Part shown: one piece after another, positions 35,703 to 46,177 of the stretch
Position numbering within the stretch: position 1 is the stretch's first letter
How the letters are laid out: each line of letters begins with the position of its first letter
Assembly: GCA_021323705.1 (NCBI GenBank)
Contig: JAJPKL010000027.1
Location: 1 to 64,000, forward strand
From: Nitrososphaerota archaeon
GTDB taxonomy: Archaea > Thermoproteota > Nitrososphaeria > Nitrososphaerales > Nitrosopumilaceae
DNA length: 64,000 nucleotides
Reading direction: 5' to 3'
Made by a program: the position numbers and the translations under genes
The notes under the pieces: model-generated
What the model was told of the DNA's origin: nothing
Databases searched by the model: none
What the model saw: the letters and a program-made list of their open reading frames with translations, nothing else

Positions 35703-35960
35703 ATGCATGCAAAGACTGCTATTCTGATTTTAGGAATTGTTGTAATCATAATAGGGATCTCAATTCCTGCAATATCATCTCAGATGTGGTGGTCTAAGCC
35801 AAGCAAGGTTCAAAACGGTATTGGAATCATGCGACCAGCTACAGCATCAGACTTGTTTTTGATGTCTCTGAGTAGAATATGGCTGCAGATTACAGCAGGT
35901 GGCATAGGAATAATCTTGATCGATGTTGCATTTTTCTTCTTGAAAAGAAAGAAATTCTAG
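35703..35960 (+). CDS. Small two-helix membrane protein
   Basis: 85 residues with hydrophobic helices at about 5-25 and 60-80, a short outer loop containing 'MWWSKPSK', and a basic C-terminus (KRKKF) that predicts cytoplasmic ends. No family recognised. The 131 bp downstream hold nothing recognisable. Confidence 0.5.
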   Translation: MHAKTAILILGIVVIIIGISIPAISSQMWWSKPSKVQNGIGIMRPATASDLFLMSLSRIWLQITAGGIGIILIDVAFFFLKRKKF

Positions 35961-36091
35961 AACTGCCAGCGGGTACTTGCCCATTTGACAAGGTCATAAT
36001 CCATAATTGAAAACTTTGTAACATTTGTCGGTTTGTTCACAATGAGGCATCTAGACTAATTTTAAACCAAGTCAGAATTGCTCAGGATTGC

Positions 36092-37498
36092 TTGCAAATC
36101 ATATCAAGTGAGAACCAACGTGACACAGAAATAGTATCAGCCCTAGCCAATGATGAAGGCTGGAAAATGATTCTACAAGACTGGTGGTTTACTACACTGA
36201 TGGGAATTAAAGAACCTATTCGACCTCCACTTAAAGGCGATGTTAAAACTGATGTTTTGATTGTGGGCGCAGGTGCATCTGGAATAGCAGCAGCGCTGCG
36301 CCTAGCAGGCTCAGGTAAAAAGGTTGTGCTGCTTGACAAAAACATCTGTGGCGGAAGCTCTACAGGGAAGAGCGCAGGTTTTCTAACGCCAGACAGCGAA
36401 CTTGAACTATCCCAGTTATTGCGCAAGTATGGTACAAAGGGTGCAAAGGATCTGTGGGAAGTTGCAGCTAAAGGAGTGGACATTATGGTAGACAACATCA
36501 AAAAACACAAGATAGAGTGCGACCTGCAGGTCCAAGACTGCCTCTTTCTTGGCAAGGGAACTAGCGGCTGGAAGGATGTGGAAGATGAGGTCAATGCACG
36601 AAAGAAACTTGGCTATTCAAGTACGGTGTACAAAGAGCCCGAAGTTCCTTCGGTTATAGGGTCAAAAGCATATTCTGGGGCAATTAGATATACTGGAACA
36701 TACGGAGTCAATCCTCTTTTATACGCACAGGGTATGAAGCAAGTTCTTTTGGATGCTGGAATAGAGATCTTCGAGTCATCAGAGGTGCTTTCCTGGAAAG
36801 AGAAAACTGTCTTCACACATCTTGGTTCTGTTACTGCCGACAAGATAATCTTCTGCATAGACAAACCAAAACCGAATGTAACAAAGTACAGCGAGTCAGT
36901 ATACCATGCCCAAACATTTCTCTCCGTTAGCGAACCATTAGGAGATAGTGATATTGCAGATCTTTTTCCACAGGGGCCTCTACAATGCTGGGACTCGGAT
37001 CTTATCTATACTTATTTTCGGCTGACAGGAACAAAACGACTCTTGGTCGGAGGCGGAGATATGTTAACCACGTATGCAAAAAATGACACCACCACAACAC
37101 GCGTCATAGACAAGGTCATAAATGGATTGAAGGAAAAGATTCCGACAATACGCCCGCTCAGGTTCATCCAATATTGGCAAGGCCGCATAGACATGACAAG
37201 AGACCTTATCCCAACAGTGCTTGTCGACCCTGAACGCCCATGGGCTCACTTTGTTCTTGGCTGTGTAGGATTACCGTGGGCCACCTTTTGTGGAGATTTT
37301 GCTGCAAGAAACGTACTTGATGACAAGGAACTTGACAACGAAAAGTATTATCGGTACTTTTCTCCATACAGAAAGTTTCTTCTGCCGCTCTGGCTGGAAC
37401 AAGTACTTGGTAAGAGAATAGTCTTTACCGTAAATAATGCATGGGCAAAGTACAGACAAAAGGACAGGTCTGCCGCAAACTCGGCTGGTGATATATAA
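36092..37498 (+). CDS. FAD-dependent oxidoreductase (DAO/glycine oxidase family)
   Basis: 468 residues from a TTG start; the ATG at residue 26 is an alternative. The FAD Rossmann motif is 'VLIVGAGASGIAAALRL' at about 55-71 with the acidic strand end 'VVLLDK'; 'GGSSTGKSAGFLT' follows, as in DadA-like amino-acid oxidases. The C-terminal half has 'LVGGGDM' and 'WQGRIDMTRDLIP', with a final 'VLGCVGLPWATFCGDFAA' FAD contact. Substrate unknown: an amine or amino acid is likely from the family. Monocistronic. Confidence 0.82.
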   Translation: MQIISSENQRDTEIVSALANDEGWKMILQDWWFTTLMGIKEPIRPPLKGDVKTDVLIVGAGASGIAAALRLAGSGKKVVLLDKNICGGSSTGKSAGFLTPDSELELSQLLRKYGTKGAKDLWEVAAKGVDIMVDNIKKHKIECDLQVQDCLFLGKGTSGWKDVEDEVNARKKLGYSSTVYKEPEVPSVIGSKAYSGAIRYTGTYGVNPLLYAQGMKQVLLDAGIEIFESSEVLSWKEKTVFTHLGSVTADKIIFCIDKPKPNVTKYSESVYHAQTFLSVSEPLGDSDIADLFPQGPLQCWDSDLIYTYFRLTGTKRLLVGGGDMLTTYAKNDTTTTRVIDKVINGLKEKIPTIRPLRFIQYWQGRIDMTRDLIPTVLVDPERPWAHFVLGCVGLPWATFCGDFAARNVLDDKELDNEKYYRYFSPYRKFLLPLWLEQVLGKRIVFTVNNAWAKYRQKDRSAANSAGDI

Positions 37499-37776
37499 TC
37501 ATCTTTGAATCTGCAGCAAAACCATGTTATTGTCTAACGTTGTAACGGAACAATATTAAGCAAATCTTATTTGATAATACAAGAAAAACCGTAATGAAAC
37601 TGTAGGATTCATGACTTGAGAAATACGACTGCTGATCTTCTTACCTACCTACAGTTTCGATTTTTATCCCCGGATAAAATTATAACAGAAAATTTTGGGA
37701 GGTTTGGCCTTGTTCAGATACACAAAACCAGCAGAACCAAAGGAATCTTTAAGACAAGTGCGGAATCTGTGACTGT

Positions 37777-38004
37777 ATGCAACGCGGCACAATTATAATG
37801 ATAGTCGGTCTTGCCATGCAGGTGGCAAACTGGATTATTTCCTCAACTATTTCAAATTCGCCAAGCCTTCAGCCATTCAAAGGTACTTTGGGAACTGTGA
37901 CAATTTTTGGCTGGATTCTCTTTTTTGCAGGTTTTGCAATTAGACACTTTGACAAAAAGAAAGCGTCGTTGAACGAATCAAAAAGAAAACTAAATCACAA
38001 GTGA
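37777..38004 (+). CDS. Small two-helix membrane protein
   Basis: 75 residues with hydrophobic helices at about 4-22 and 42-58 and a long Lys-rich tail (HFDKKKAS...). The layout resembles the small membrane protein at 35703. The 278 bp upstream (37499-37776) contain only a weak TTG-started 60-codon ORF and no clear signal. Confidence 0.45.
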   Translation: MQRGTIIMIVGLAMQVANWIISSTISNSPSLQPFKGTLGTVTIFGWILFFAGFAIRHFDKKKASLNESKRKLNHK

Positions 38005-38212
38005 TGATTACCAAAGTTTAACGATTAATAAACACCTCAATAATCCAATGCAGTTTGTTTTGATCACTGTATTTGCTGCATCTAGTGAGTGGTAGTGAAA
38101 TGACTTGAAGGCATCTTTCATTTTTAATGTAAAAGTATGTTGATGTAAAACTTGAGGTTAATACGGTACAAATGATCATGATTATTAATTTTGAAAAGTA
38201 TCGTCTCAATTA

Positions 38213-38734
38213 TTGATATACGCAGATCCGCCTCATACGTTAACACCATTCCAGAGATGGGCACTTTTGCACCTTCACAACTCTGAGACAAGCAGCAGTG
38301 GCTTGAGCATACTGAAAGCTTGCTGCATCACAGCCATGACAGACAACTTTCAGAAAAAAGATGTGATAGAGGGGCTGGCCAGACTTGAAAAGATGGGGCT
38401 GATACGGAAAAATCAACAGGCAGTTAAAAATCCTGCACAAACCGATCCTGAACTGGCCGATCTTTATTCCATTACAGGAGACGGTGTAATCTATACAAAG
38501 AAGATGTTAAGGCCTGTCTTGGACATTTTGGGTGATTCAGAAAAGTCAGAAAAAATTGCCCAAAAATTGATAGACGGTAAAACAAGAAGCTGGCTTCGCA
38601 GTGCTCTGAAATCCTCAGCCGGCATGGTCCAACAGCAAATTCTTGAAAAAATAATAGCATATGGCTTGGGAAACATAAGCGGACTGAGGCAGCTTTTAGA
38701 AATCTTGCGGAAAAATATTCCTCCGCCAAGCTAG
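38213..38734 (+). CDS. Winged-helix-like transcriptional regulator, putative
   Basis: 173 residues from a TTG start. Residues about 10-95 look like a winged helix: 'LTPFQRWALLHLHNS', a recognition helix around 'KKDVIEGLARLEKMGLI', and a wing before 'LYSITGDGVIYTKKML', similar to PadR or MarR-like archaeal regulators. The C-terminal half is helical and could dimerise. Target unknown; it precedes the Hint-domain gene by 138 bp. Confidence 0.55.
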   Translation: MIYADPPHTLTPFQRWALLHLHNSETSSSGLSILKACCITAMTDNFQKKDVIEGLARLEKMGLIRKNQQAVKNPAQTDPELADLYSITGDGVIYTKKMLRPVLDILGDSEKSEKIAQKLIDGKTRSWLRSALKSSAGMVQQQILEKIIAYGLGNISGLRQLLEILRKNIPPPS

Positions 38735-38872
38735 CATCCAATAACTGTATTCATCTACTTGCCAAAATGTGAAAAAACAGACTGCAACTAGAATTGCAAT
38801 GTAAATTATGACATATTGAAAAGAATGATTCAATCCAAATGTTTTTCAGGTTTTATGTGAAGACACCTTACA

Positions 38873-40093
38873 ATGCCGAAAATCTGGTGGGCATTGCTTT
38901 TTGTTCAAATTGTGCTGCTCTCTAGTTTGCATTCATCGTACGCAAGTCAGTCACTTGCAAGCTACACAGTAAATGGAACAATTACCACACTTGGCTGCAA
39001 TATCCTAAACGGTACCATAGCAAACCAAACAACCAACATGTATCCAATTCAGATATGCCATTATGACAACTCGTATTTCCAGATAAAAGAACTTACACCA
39101 GATTCAGTATGCAGTCAAGTAATCACAACTTGGAAAGATCCTTCCGGCCGTGTCTTTACTTTTCCAAATCCATGTGTTGGGCCACAGTTTTACAGTCCAA
39201 GCGCTGGCAACCACACCAGTTCCCAAGTTGTAGAGCCTCCGCTCAAACAGATGAGATCTCAGGGCATACCTGCAGAGAGCGTTACCTGTGCTCAAGGGTT
39301 GGTCCTGATGAAATCACGTGACAACCTGCCAGCCTGCGTAACGCCAGATACAGCTCGGAAACTTGTGCAACGCGGATGGGGAACAACTGTTACACAGCCA
39401 ACTTTCTCTGAGCTTTCAAATCCCGCCAACTATACATCAGGGCAAAAGGTTGGGGTGTTTACCATATCAAAGATAAACCCAGATAACGTCACTGGATACT
39501 ACAACAGTCCCTATCCAATAGCGCATCCAGGTCTTGGAGTCTTTACAACAATGCATGTCGGCGATACACTCAACCCAACATGTGACGGTTCTGCACCTCT
39601 TGTAATAACGTCAATCAATTATCCAGATTCCATAACAGTGTCAACAGGCAAATCAAAAGGAGTCCAGCCAGGAGGATGTCCAATCTGCCTGTCAGCAGAT
39701 TCCACCATCAAGACACCAGAGGGAGGCATTAACATCAAAGATATCAAAGACGGCATGGCCGTATGGTCTGCAGATTCGGACGGAACCATGATCAAATCCA
39801 AGGTAATCAAGACAAGCAAGGTGTTTGTCGGAAGCACACACCAAGTAATAGATCTAAAACTTGCAGACGGCAGAGAGCTTTTTGCCTCTGCAAACCATCC
39901 AACATATGACGGCAGAACAATTGGAGACCTCAAGGTTGGGGAAGTGTACGACGGATCTGCAGTAAAATCGGCAGATTTGATGCCATACAAGCACCAATTT
40001 ACGTACGATATTCTTCCAGACAGTACAACTGGGAATTATTTTGCAGATGGGATACTTGTTGGAAGCACGCTCAAGGGATCTAATTCCGGCTGA
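38873..40093 (+). CDS. Secreted protein with C-terminal Hint (Hedgehog/intein-like) domain
   Basis: 406 residues. A signal peptide (about 1-25) leads a Cys-containing outer domain of about 240 residues. From Cys272 a Hint domain of 135 residues runs to the C-terminus: 'CLSADSTIKTPEG', 'IKDIKDGMAVWS', the block-B-like 'ASANHPTYDG' with a conserved His, 'IGDLKVGEV' and a final 'GNYFADGILVGST'. The usual terminal His-Asn is replaced by Gly-Ser, so splicing is unlikely but N-terminal thioester cleavage is possible. Self-processing and attachment of the mature N-part is a hypothesis. Confidence 0.75.
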   Translation: MPKIWWALLFVQIVLLSSLHSSYASQSLASYTVNGTITTLGCNILNGTIANQTTNMYPIQICHYDNSYFQIKELTPDSVCSQVITTWKDPSGRVFTFPNPCVGPQFYSPSAGNHTSSQVVEPPLKQMRSQGIPAESVTCAQGLVLMKSRDNLPACVTPDTARKLVQRGWGTTVTQPTFSELSNPANYTSGQKVGVFTISKINPDNVTGYYNSPYPIAHPGLGVFTTMHVGDTLNPTCDGSAPLVITSINYPDSITVSTGKSKGVQPGGCPICLSADSTIKTPEGGINIKDIKDGMAVWSADSDGTMIKSKVIKTSKVFVGSTHQVIDLKLADGRELFASANHPTYDGRTIGDLKVGEVYDGSAVKSADLMPYKHQFTYDILPDSTTGNYFADGILVGSTLKGSNSG

Positions 40094-40169
40094 TACAGCG
40101 TTCCTGCCATGGGTGCATTGCAGTTCACTGCATACATACTGAATAAATCCCACAGCACCAAATTACTAG

Positions 40170-40337
40170 ATGACCATGGCCTCAAGCAACAAGCTTACGC
40201 TCCTGAACTTCTTTGGAGTGAAGAGTTCAAGAAGGCACATCCTTATTTGCATAAGATGCGGTTCTGAGAACCTTTACAGGGGCCAAGACCGCATCGAGTG
40301 CAGGGATTGCAGCAAGGTCCTCTCGCTCAAACAATAA
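40170..40337 (+). CDS. Small zinc-ribbon protein
   Basis: 55 residues, below the ORF-track limit. ATG at 40170 (or 40176) and stop at 40335. Two CxxC pairs, 'ICIRCGSE' and 'ECRDCSKV', 18 residues apart form a classic zinc ribbon; the N-terminus is Ser/Lys-rich with 'RRH'. Such mini-ribbons may bind nucleic acid or an RNA polymerase. Convergent with the PfkB kinase (8-bp gap). Confidence 0.6.
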   Translation: MTMASSNKLTLLNFFGVKSSRRHILICIRCGSENLYRGQDRIECRDCSKVLSLKQ

Positions 40338-40345
40338 GCCGAGTT

Positions 40346-41347
40346 TTATGTTCTAGCAAGTGACAGCGTTTCATCCATGGTTGGCGGAATCCCCTTTGGA
40401 TTTGCAATGTATAGAGCAGACGCGGCGTTTGCAAACAGCAGCCGTTCTCGGGGCTCAAGGCCTGCCATGTATCCAACAGCATTTGCAGCATCCCATACAT
40501 CTCCTGCGCCAGTCACAAGTATGGGCTTGACAGGAAATGATTTTGCAAACTCTACCCCTTTACCATCGCTCCAAAAGGAGCCTGCAACGGCATGCAGGTC
40601 AATTGTTATTGAAGATTTTTTTGTAAGCTCCATGACAAGTTTCTTTGTTTCTTCAATTCCAGACAGCTTTCCAAGACCGTATTGTGCCAAAAGTATGTTG
40701 CATTCGTTTTCATTCATGCACAGAGAGTCAAGCTCAGAATCAACTTTGAGCAGGGCTTCCTTGAATTCCTTTGGTCTTGTATGTATGTCTGCAGGGTCTA
40801 GGAGATGAAGCGCGCCCTTTGATTTTTCAAATGCAAACTTGGCAAGGTCCGTCCCTTTCTTGTTGCTTGCCCAGTTGGTAACAATTACTGCAGCGGCCTT
40901 TTTTATTGCATCCTGTTCCTTTGTTCCAAGTTTTTCAGGGCCAAAGTTTTCATTGTCGCCAAGATCGGAGAACATTATATTTACAATGTTGTTGCCATTT
41001 TGAAATTCTAGTGCAGTGGTTCTGCCCGGCTTGCCATCAATCACATAAAGCGTCGCGTTATCAAGTCCAGAAAACGTCTCTTTTAGTAATGCCGCTCCTG
41101 CCTTGTCTGAAATTGTGACAAGAGATACAGGGCATCCAAGCCTTGCAAGTGCATAGGCAACGTTTGTGGCATTTCCCCCCTTGAGGTCTTTTTGAGGTAT
41201 TCCTCTGATGCTTCCTCCAAAGTTTATCTTCTCCATGATCTGGCTGTAAAAACTTCCAACATCAGGTACGGAAATTATCCTGTCAAGGAAAAAATCGTTT
41301 AGAACAACAACTGGGCCTAGGTCAATGTTTTGCAGTTTTTTTAGCAT
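40346..41347 (-). CDS. PfkB-family carbohydrate or nucleoside kinase
   Basis: 333 residues. The N-terminal PfkB signature region is 'GGNATNVAYALARLG' and the C-terminal one is 'VTGAGDVWDAANAVG' with the catalytic Asp. The substrate lid has 'RTTALEFQNG'. Family members phosphorylate ribose, fructose-6-P, adenosine or similar; the substrate is not evident. It lies 12 bp downstream of the thermosome gene on the same strand. Confidence 0.85.
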   Translation of the reverse strand: MLKKLQNIDLGPVVVLNDFFLDRIISVPDVGSFYSQIMEKINFGGSIRGIPQKDLKGGNATNVAYALARLGCPVSLVTISDKAGAALLKETFSGLDNATLYVIDGKPGRTTALEFQNGNNIVNIMFSDLGDNENFGPEKLGTKEQDAIKKAAAVIVTNWASNKKGTDLAKFAFEKSKGALHLLDPADIHTRPKEFKEALLKVDSELDSLCMNENECNILLAQYGLGKLSGIEETKKLVMELTKKSSITIDLHAVAGSFWSDGKGVEFAKSFPVKPILVTGAGDVWDAANAVGYMAGLEPRERLLFANAASALYIANPKGIPPTMDETLSLART

Positions 41348-41359
41348 GAAGGGGTTCTT

Positions 41360-42991
41360 CTAGCCCATTGGTGGCATTGGAGGACCGCCTCTACCGCCGC
41401 CCTTGCCAGATGATGCTATGACATCATCGATTCTTAGAATCATGCATGCTGCCTCTGTTGCAGACTTGATTATCTGCTCCTTTACTGCAACAGGCTCGAT
41501 AATATCAAGAGCGTACATGTCAGCTACCCTTGTGTTTCGTGCATCAATTCCAGTCCATTTCTTGCCTTGGCTCTGCTTGGCACGCAGGGTAACCATGGTA
41601 TTGATTGGGTCCATGCCGGCATTTTCTGCAATTGTCAAAGGAATGATCTCTAGTGCTTCAGCATATTTTTTGATTGCAAGCTGCTCTCGTCCCTCAAACC
41701 TATCTGCCCAGTCTTTGAGGCTTGATGAAAGATATTCTTCTGGAGCGCCTCCGCCTGCAACTACTGCTGGCTTTTCGATTACATCTTTTACTACCATCAA
41801 CGCGTCGTGAAGTGATCTGTCTACTTCATCCACAACTCTCTGTGATCCTCCCCTGATGAGCACAGTGATTGCGCGCGGGTTCTTGCATCCCTCAATGAAG
41901 ACCCATTTTTCTGTCTCCACCTTTCTCTGCTCTACTGTTTCGGCAGTACCGAGATCTTTTGATGTCATGTCATCAATGTTGCTGCTGATTCTTCCACCAG
42001 TAGCTTTTGCAAGTTTTGTCATGTCGCTTTCCTTTACGCGTCTTACTGAAAGAATTCCTTGTTTTGCAAGGTAGTGCTGTGCAATATCATCAATTCCCTT
42101 CTGGCAGATGAGCACGTTTGCTCCAATCTCATGAATCTTGTCCACCATGGATTTTAGCATCCTGTTTTCTTCTTCCAAGAACATCTGCATCTGTGTTGGG
42201 TCAGTAATTCTTATTTCTGCACTCATCTCAGTCTTTTCAATCTCAAGTGCAGAATTTAGCAGTGCTATCTTTGCCTTTTCCATCTTTGTAGGCATGCCGC
42301 TGTGGACAACCTCCTTGTCAAGAACTATACCTTTGATTAGCTGTGTATTTCGAATCGAACCGCCGGCCTTCTTTTCTACCTTGATGTTGTCAAGGTCAAC
42401 CTTGTTGCCGCGTTCTTCTTTTTCAACTACCTGCAGTATTGCATCTACAACTAGTTTTGAAAGCATGTCGCTGTCTTCTGAAATAAGCTTTGATTCCATG
42501 CTTGTCTTTGCAACTTTTAAGAGAACGTCCTTCTCATTTGGACTCACAGATTTGGCAAGCTCCTGAAGCAGTGAAAGGGCCTTTTCTGAGGCGGCTTGGA
42601 AGCCTTCAATGATTACGGTAGCATGAACATCTTTTTCCAGCAGCTCCTCTGCCTTTGCCAAAAGCGATCCGCCAAAGACTACAGAGGATGTTGTTCCGTC
42701 TCCTACCTCCGTATCTACTGTTTTTGAGATCTCTACCATCATCTTTGCTGCGGGATGCTGGACATCGATCTCTTTTAGAATGGTAGCGCCGTCGTTTGTA
42801 ATTGTAACATCGCCTAAAGAATCCACAAGCATCTTGTCCATCCCTCTTGGACCAAGGCTTGTTCGAACAAGTTCAGCGACCAGTTTTGCCGCTGTAATAT
42901 TGTTTTTCTGGGCATCGCGTCCCTTTTGCTGCAACGCGCTCTCCTTGAGCACCAGAACTGGACCCTGTGGTGTTTGTTGAATTGAAGCCAA
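41360..42991 (-). CDS. Thermosome subunit (group II chaperonin)
   Basis: 543 residues, TTG start. CCT/thermosome motifs are '[15 protein letters not shown]', '[13 protein letters not shown]', the ATPase Asp in '[11 protein letters not shown]' and '[13 protein letters not shown]'; the tail is the usual flexible '[12 protein letters not shown]'. It folds proteins in a double-ring cage. One gene in the window; paralogues may exist elsewhere. Confidence 0.97.
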   Translation of the reverse strand: MASIQQTPQGPVLVLKESALQQKGRDAQKNNITAAKLVAELVRTSLGPRGMDKMLVDSLGDVTITNDGATILKEIDVQHPAAKMMVEISKTVDTEVGDGTTSSVVFGGSLLAKAEELLEKDVHATVIIEGFQAASEKALSLLQELAKSVSPNEKDVLLKVAKTSMESKLISEDSDMLSKLVVDAILQVVEKEERGNKVDLDNIKVEKKAGGSIRNTQLIKGIVLDKEVVHSGMPTKMEKAKIALLNSALEIEKTEMSAEIRITDPTQMQMFLEEENRMLKSMVDKIHEIGANVLICQKGIDDIAQHYLAKQGILSVRRVKESDMTKLAKATGGRISSNIDDMTSKDLGTAETVEQRKVETEKWVFIEGCKNPRAITVLIRGGSQRVVDEVDRSLHDALMVVKDVIEKPAVVAGGGAPEEYLSSSLKDWADRFEGREQLAIKKYAEALEIIPLTIAENAGMDPINTMVTLRAKQSQGKKWTGIDARNTRVADMYALDIIEPVAVKEQIIKSATEAACMILRIDDVIASSGKGGGRGGPPMPPMG

Positions 42992-43111
42992 AATTATTAC
43001 CTGAGATTCGTAGTTAAATTTCCCCTTTTAATAGTTTATCCGTTTTGCCTCAAACTCGACTAATTATGATATTACCAGCCATTTTTCTTCTAATAGTGTA
43101 ATTTTCGATCA

Positions 43112-44281
43112 ATGGTGGCACTAAAATCAGTCAAACAATCCATTGTACCTATACCTGAATTAGCATCCATGATGGAAAAATTCCGGCAAATGATAAACCA
43201 TTGCATCAGGATAGGTCTTGAGAATAACGTAACAACACCAGAAAATTCTCATCACTGTACTATCATGAACTTGATCCCTATGACATTCAATCAAAATACA
43301 AGCTTACAGCAATGGCTCAAGCTTGTGGCAGACTCGCTCAGATGAAATCCAGTATCAGAAAAGGTGTCAAAACCAAATCTCCATTTATAAAAAAGCCATA
43401 CCTTGTATCTTGCTATGGTTTTAAAATAAACGGAATATTAATTTCAATACCAATAGGCAACAGAAAATATATCAACATCGTACTGAACAACTACATTGTA
43501 TCAAAATTATCAGAGAAAGGAGTAGAGCCAAGGTCATTTACTATAACGCCAGACTCTCTATCAATTTCAATAAGAAGAAAAGTGGATGAAATCATACCAG
43601 AAAACGTAATTGGTATTGATAGAAACCTCAGAAATACTACCATATCAACTATGGATGGATCCGTCATGTATAAGACAAACAAACTTCTTTCAATAAAGGA
43701 GAATTCTATGCATGTACGAGCATCATTTCGACGAAACGACAGACGAGTGAAAAACAAATTCTTTACACAAAAAAAGAACAGGCAGTCAAGACGTATACAA
43801 CAGCATTTACACAAAATATCAAAAGATATTGTGAATAGAGCCAGAGTCAAGATCTGTGATTGTATTTGAAGAGATTAAGGGAATACGTAAGCTGTACCGG
43901 AGGGGAAACGGTCAAGGCAAAAAGTTTAGGCGTAAGCTAAACTCGTGGTCTTTTTACGAGTTACAACGACAAATACAGTATAAGGCTGCATGGGAAGGAA
44001 TACCAGTACAGTTTGTAGATCCAAGGTGCACCAGCCAACTCTGTCCAATATGCGGAGAGAGAATCCAAGAGGACAGGTTTCAACATCATAAATTGTGGTG
44101 CCATAATTGTAAGAGAGTGATGGACCGTGATGTAGTCGCGGCCATGAATGTATCTTACAAGGGGTGGAGTAGGTTTTGCCATCCTAGAGGACTTTCAAGT
44201 GAATTGATGAAGAGGAACGTGGACAACTTACAGCCGCTAATCCTTGGAGTAGATGGAAGCAAGTTGCGGACTCGTAGTTGA
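43112..44281 (+). pseudogene. tnpB: Frameshifted TnpB (IS200/IS605-type RNA-guided nuclease) gene
   Basis: Three consecutive reading frames add up to one TnpB of about 390 residues. Frame 1 (43112 to about 43245) shifts by a lost base in the A run near 43242; the intact frame then reads through the start of the next ORF. The second shift lies near 43850. RuvC motifs remain: Asp in 'IGIDRNLRN', Glu in 'IVFEEIKGI', Asp in 'DRDVVAAMN', plus zinc-ribbon pairs 'CPIC' and 'CHNC'. No TnpA is nearby. Decayed element, or rescued only by frameshifting. Confidence 0.85.
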
Positions 44282-44314
44282 TGATATAGTCAGCTGAATT
44301 TGTAACAGAACCGT

Positions 44315-46087
44315 TTATCCGTGTAAAATCTTAAGAAAAGCTCTGTTTTTAACATCTACTACTCCGCTGTACAAAATTCTAATCTCTGGCAGTGCAAGGA
44401 AGGGAAGAAAGAGCGGAATGAGGTGAGGCTGACCAAACTTGCAGCCTGCTTCTACTATCTTTTCGTCGATCTCGTTGTATTTTGTGACAGCTTGCTCAAG
44501 CGGGATCTTGGAGATTAGCCCAGCTACTGGCATATCAAACTTTGATATTATTTTGCCATCTTTTGCAACAGCCATGCCGCCCTGCATCTTTACAAGTTCG
44601 TTTGCCACAAGTGCCATCTGGCTTTCGTCTGAGCCTATTACAATCAAGTCATTTTCGTGAAAGCTCTGCGTGGACCCAAATGCACCAATGTTTGCACCAA
44701 AGTTTTTCAAAAATCCTACACACTGCTTTCCAGTTCCGTATGTTCTGTCAACTGCAGCCACCTTCCAAATGTCCTTATCTTTTGAAGATGCAACATTGCC
44801 TTCCTTTACGTAAAGCTCATCCTGATCTTTTTTTGTTATGATTTCAGTCTCCAGCCGGATTACAGTAGCTTGAACAGAGCTTGCCTTGCTCTTTACCTGG
44901 AAATCTTTTTCTGTAAACTTGCGTCTTGCCTTTACTGTCTTTGTAATCCATTTAGAAAGTGCAGGCTTTGGAGTTGAAGATACAAGTTGGCCGTGCGCCA
45001 CAAGCAGTTTACCTCCCACAAAGACCTTGTCAGGCTTTAACTTGTTTGGATCATCAAAAACAAGAATGTCAGCAAGTTTTCCCGGAGCGATTCCTCCAAG
45101 GTCGTTTCCCATCTTGTAATATTCAAAACAATTTCGCGATGCTACAGTTACCGCATCTATCAAATCCATGCCAATTGAGACAGACTTTCGGACACAGTGG
45201 TCAATCATGCCAAACTCCAATAGATCTTTTGGTGTTACTCCGTCGGTGCAAAACATCAGCCTGTCAAAGTATGTCTTGTGCAAGAGAACGTTTGGCATTA
45301 TTCTTTCAAGGTCTCGTCGTATCGAGCCTTCCCTCATCATGACCCACATGCCAAGCCTCAGCCGTTCTATTACCTGATCATAGTCTATCGGCTCGTGGCA
45401 TGAAAATATTCCAGATGAGATGTAGGCATTTAGTTTTTTGTCGCTTGCACCAGCGGTATGTCCGTTTACAATTCCTCCATTTTCCAAAATGTAGCTTATG
45501 TTTTGAATTGTAACTGGGTCACGTGTTGTGACTTTGGTCCAGGAAAACACTTCTCCCATGCCAAGTACACTTGGAAGCTCAAAGGCCTTTTTCTGCTCTG
45601 CCTTTGACATGGTTCTTGCATGGCTGAACTTTCTGTCAACTGGAAGGCCACCTGGTATCATGTGAAATATCCTGATTGGCAGGTTCTCTGTCATACTGAC
45701 AAATTCTCTAAATCCCTTGTATCCACAAACGCTTACAAAATCAATAGGGTCTGAAAATAATGATGTAGTTCCACAAAGCAGAGAATGCTTTGCAAGCTCA
45801 GAAGGCAAGATGTACTGGTCTATGTGTATGTGCGGGTCTGCAAATCCCGGCGTGACAAACTTTTCTTCGAGGTCTATCACCGCGGTCTTTTCACCTACCG
45901 TATGTGCTGCGTCCTTGCCAACGTATGCAATCCTGTCTTTTAGAATTGAGATCTGAACTTGCGGTATAATCTCCCTAGAGTAGACGTTGACTAGCTTGCA
46001 GTTTTTCAATACAATGTCTGCCTTTTTTTCGCCCATTGCAACTTGGTTCAGTGAACCTGCCATTGCTGCAAGAGAGCTTGCCTTCAC
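44315..46087 (-). CDS. ade: Adenine deaminase
   Basis: 590 residues, likely GTG start. Amidohydrolase metal motifs: 'FADPHIHIDQYI' (HxH), 'IVNGHTAG', 'FSCHEPI' and Asp in 'FCTDGVTP'. The C-terminal half contains the family-specific 'FGANIGAFGSTQSFHENDLIVIG' region. It converts adenine to hypoxanthine in purine salvage, feeding IMP dehydrogenase and GMP synthase, both in the window. The start may be an internal Met. Confidence 0.94.
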   Translation of the reverse strand: MKASSLAAMAGSLNQVAMGEKKADIVLKNCKLVNVYSREIIPQVQISILKDRIAYVGKDAAHTVGEKTAVIDLEEKFVTPGFADPHIHIDQYILPSELAKHSLLCGTTSLFSDPIDFVSVCGYKGFREFVSMTENLPIRIFHMIPGGLPVDRKFSHARTMSKAEQKKAFELPSVLGMGEVFSWTKVTTRDPVTIQNISYILENGGIVNGHTAGASDKKLNAYISSGIFSCHEPIDYDQVIERLRLGMWVMMREGSIRRDLERIMPNVLLHKTYFDRLMFCTDGVTPKDLLEFGMIDHCVRKSVSIGMDLIDAVTVASRNCFEYYKMGNDLGGIAPGKLADILVFDDPNKLKPDKVFVGGKLLVAHGQLVSSTPKPALSKWITKTVKARRKFTEKDFQVKSKASSVQATVIRLETEIITKKDQDELYVKEGNVASSKDKDIWKVAAVDRTYGTGKQCVGFLKNFGANIGAFGSTQSFHENDLIVIGSDESQMALVANELVKMQGGMAVAKDGKIISKFDMPVAGLISKIPLEQAVTKYNEIDEKIVEAGCKFGQPHLIPLFLPFLALPEIRILYSGVVDVKNRAFLKILHG

Positions 46088-46177
46088 AAAATGATTCTAG
46101 GCTGATACTCTATTAAAGCAATGTTCAGCATAAGACTTGACGAACCTTAATTTCTGGAAAATCCATAAACTGTAACC

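Noticed and set aside
36082-36594. 170-codon minus-strand ORF opposite the FAD oxidoreductase
   Set aside because: Ser/Pro-rich shadow; the plus strand has a clear FAD Rossmann motif.
37616-37798. 60-codon TTG-started ORF before the small membrane protein
   Set aside because: No motif or promoter evidence, and it overlaps the better ORF at 37777.
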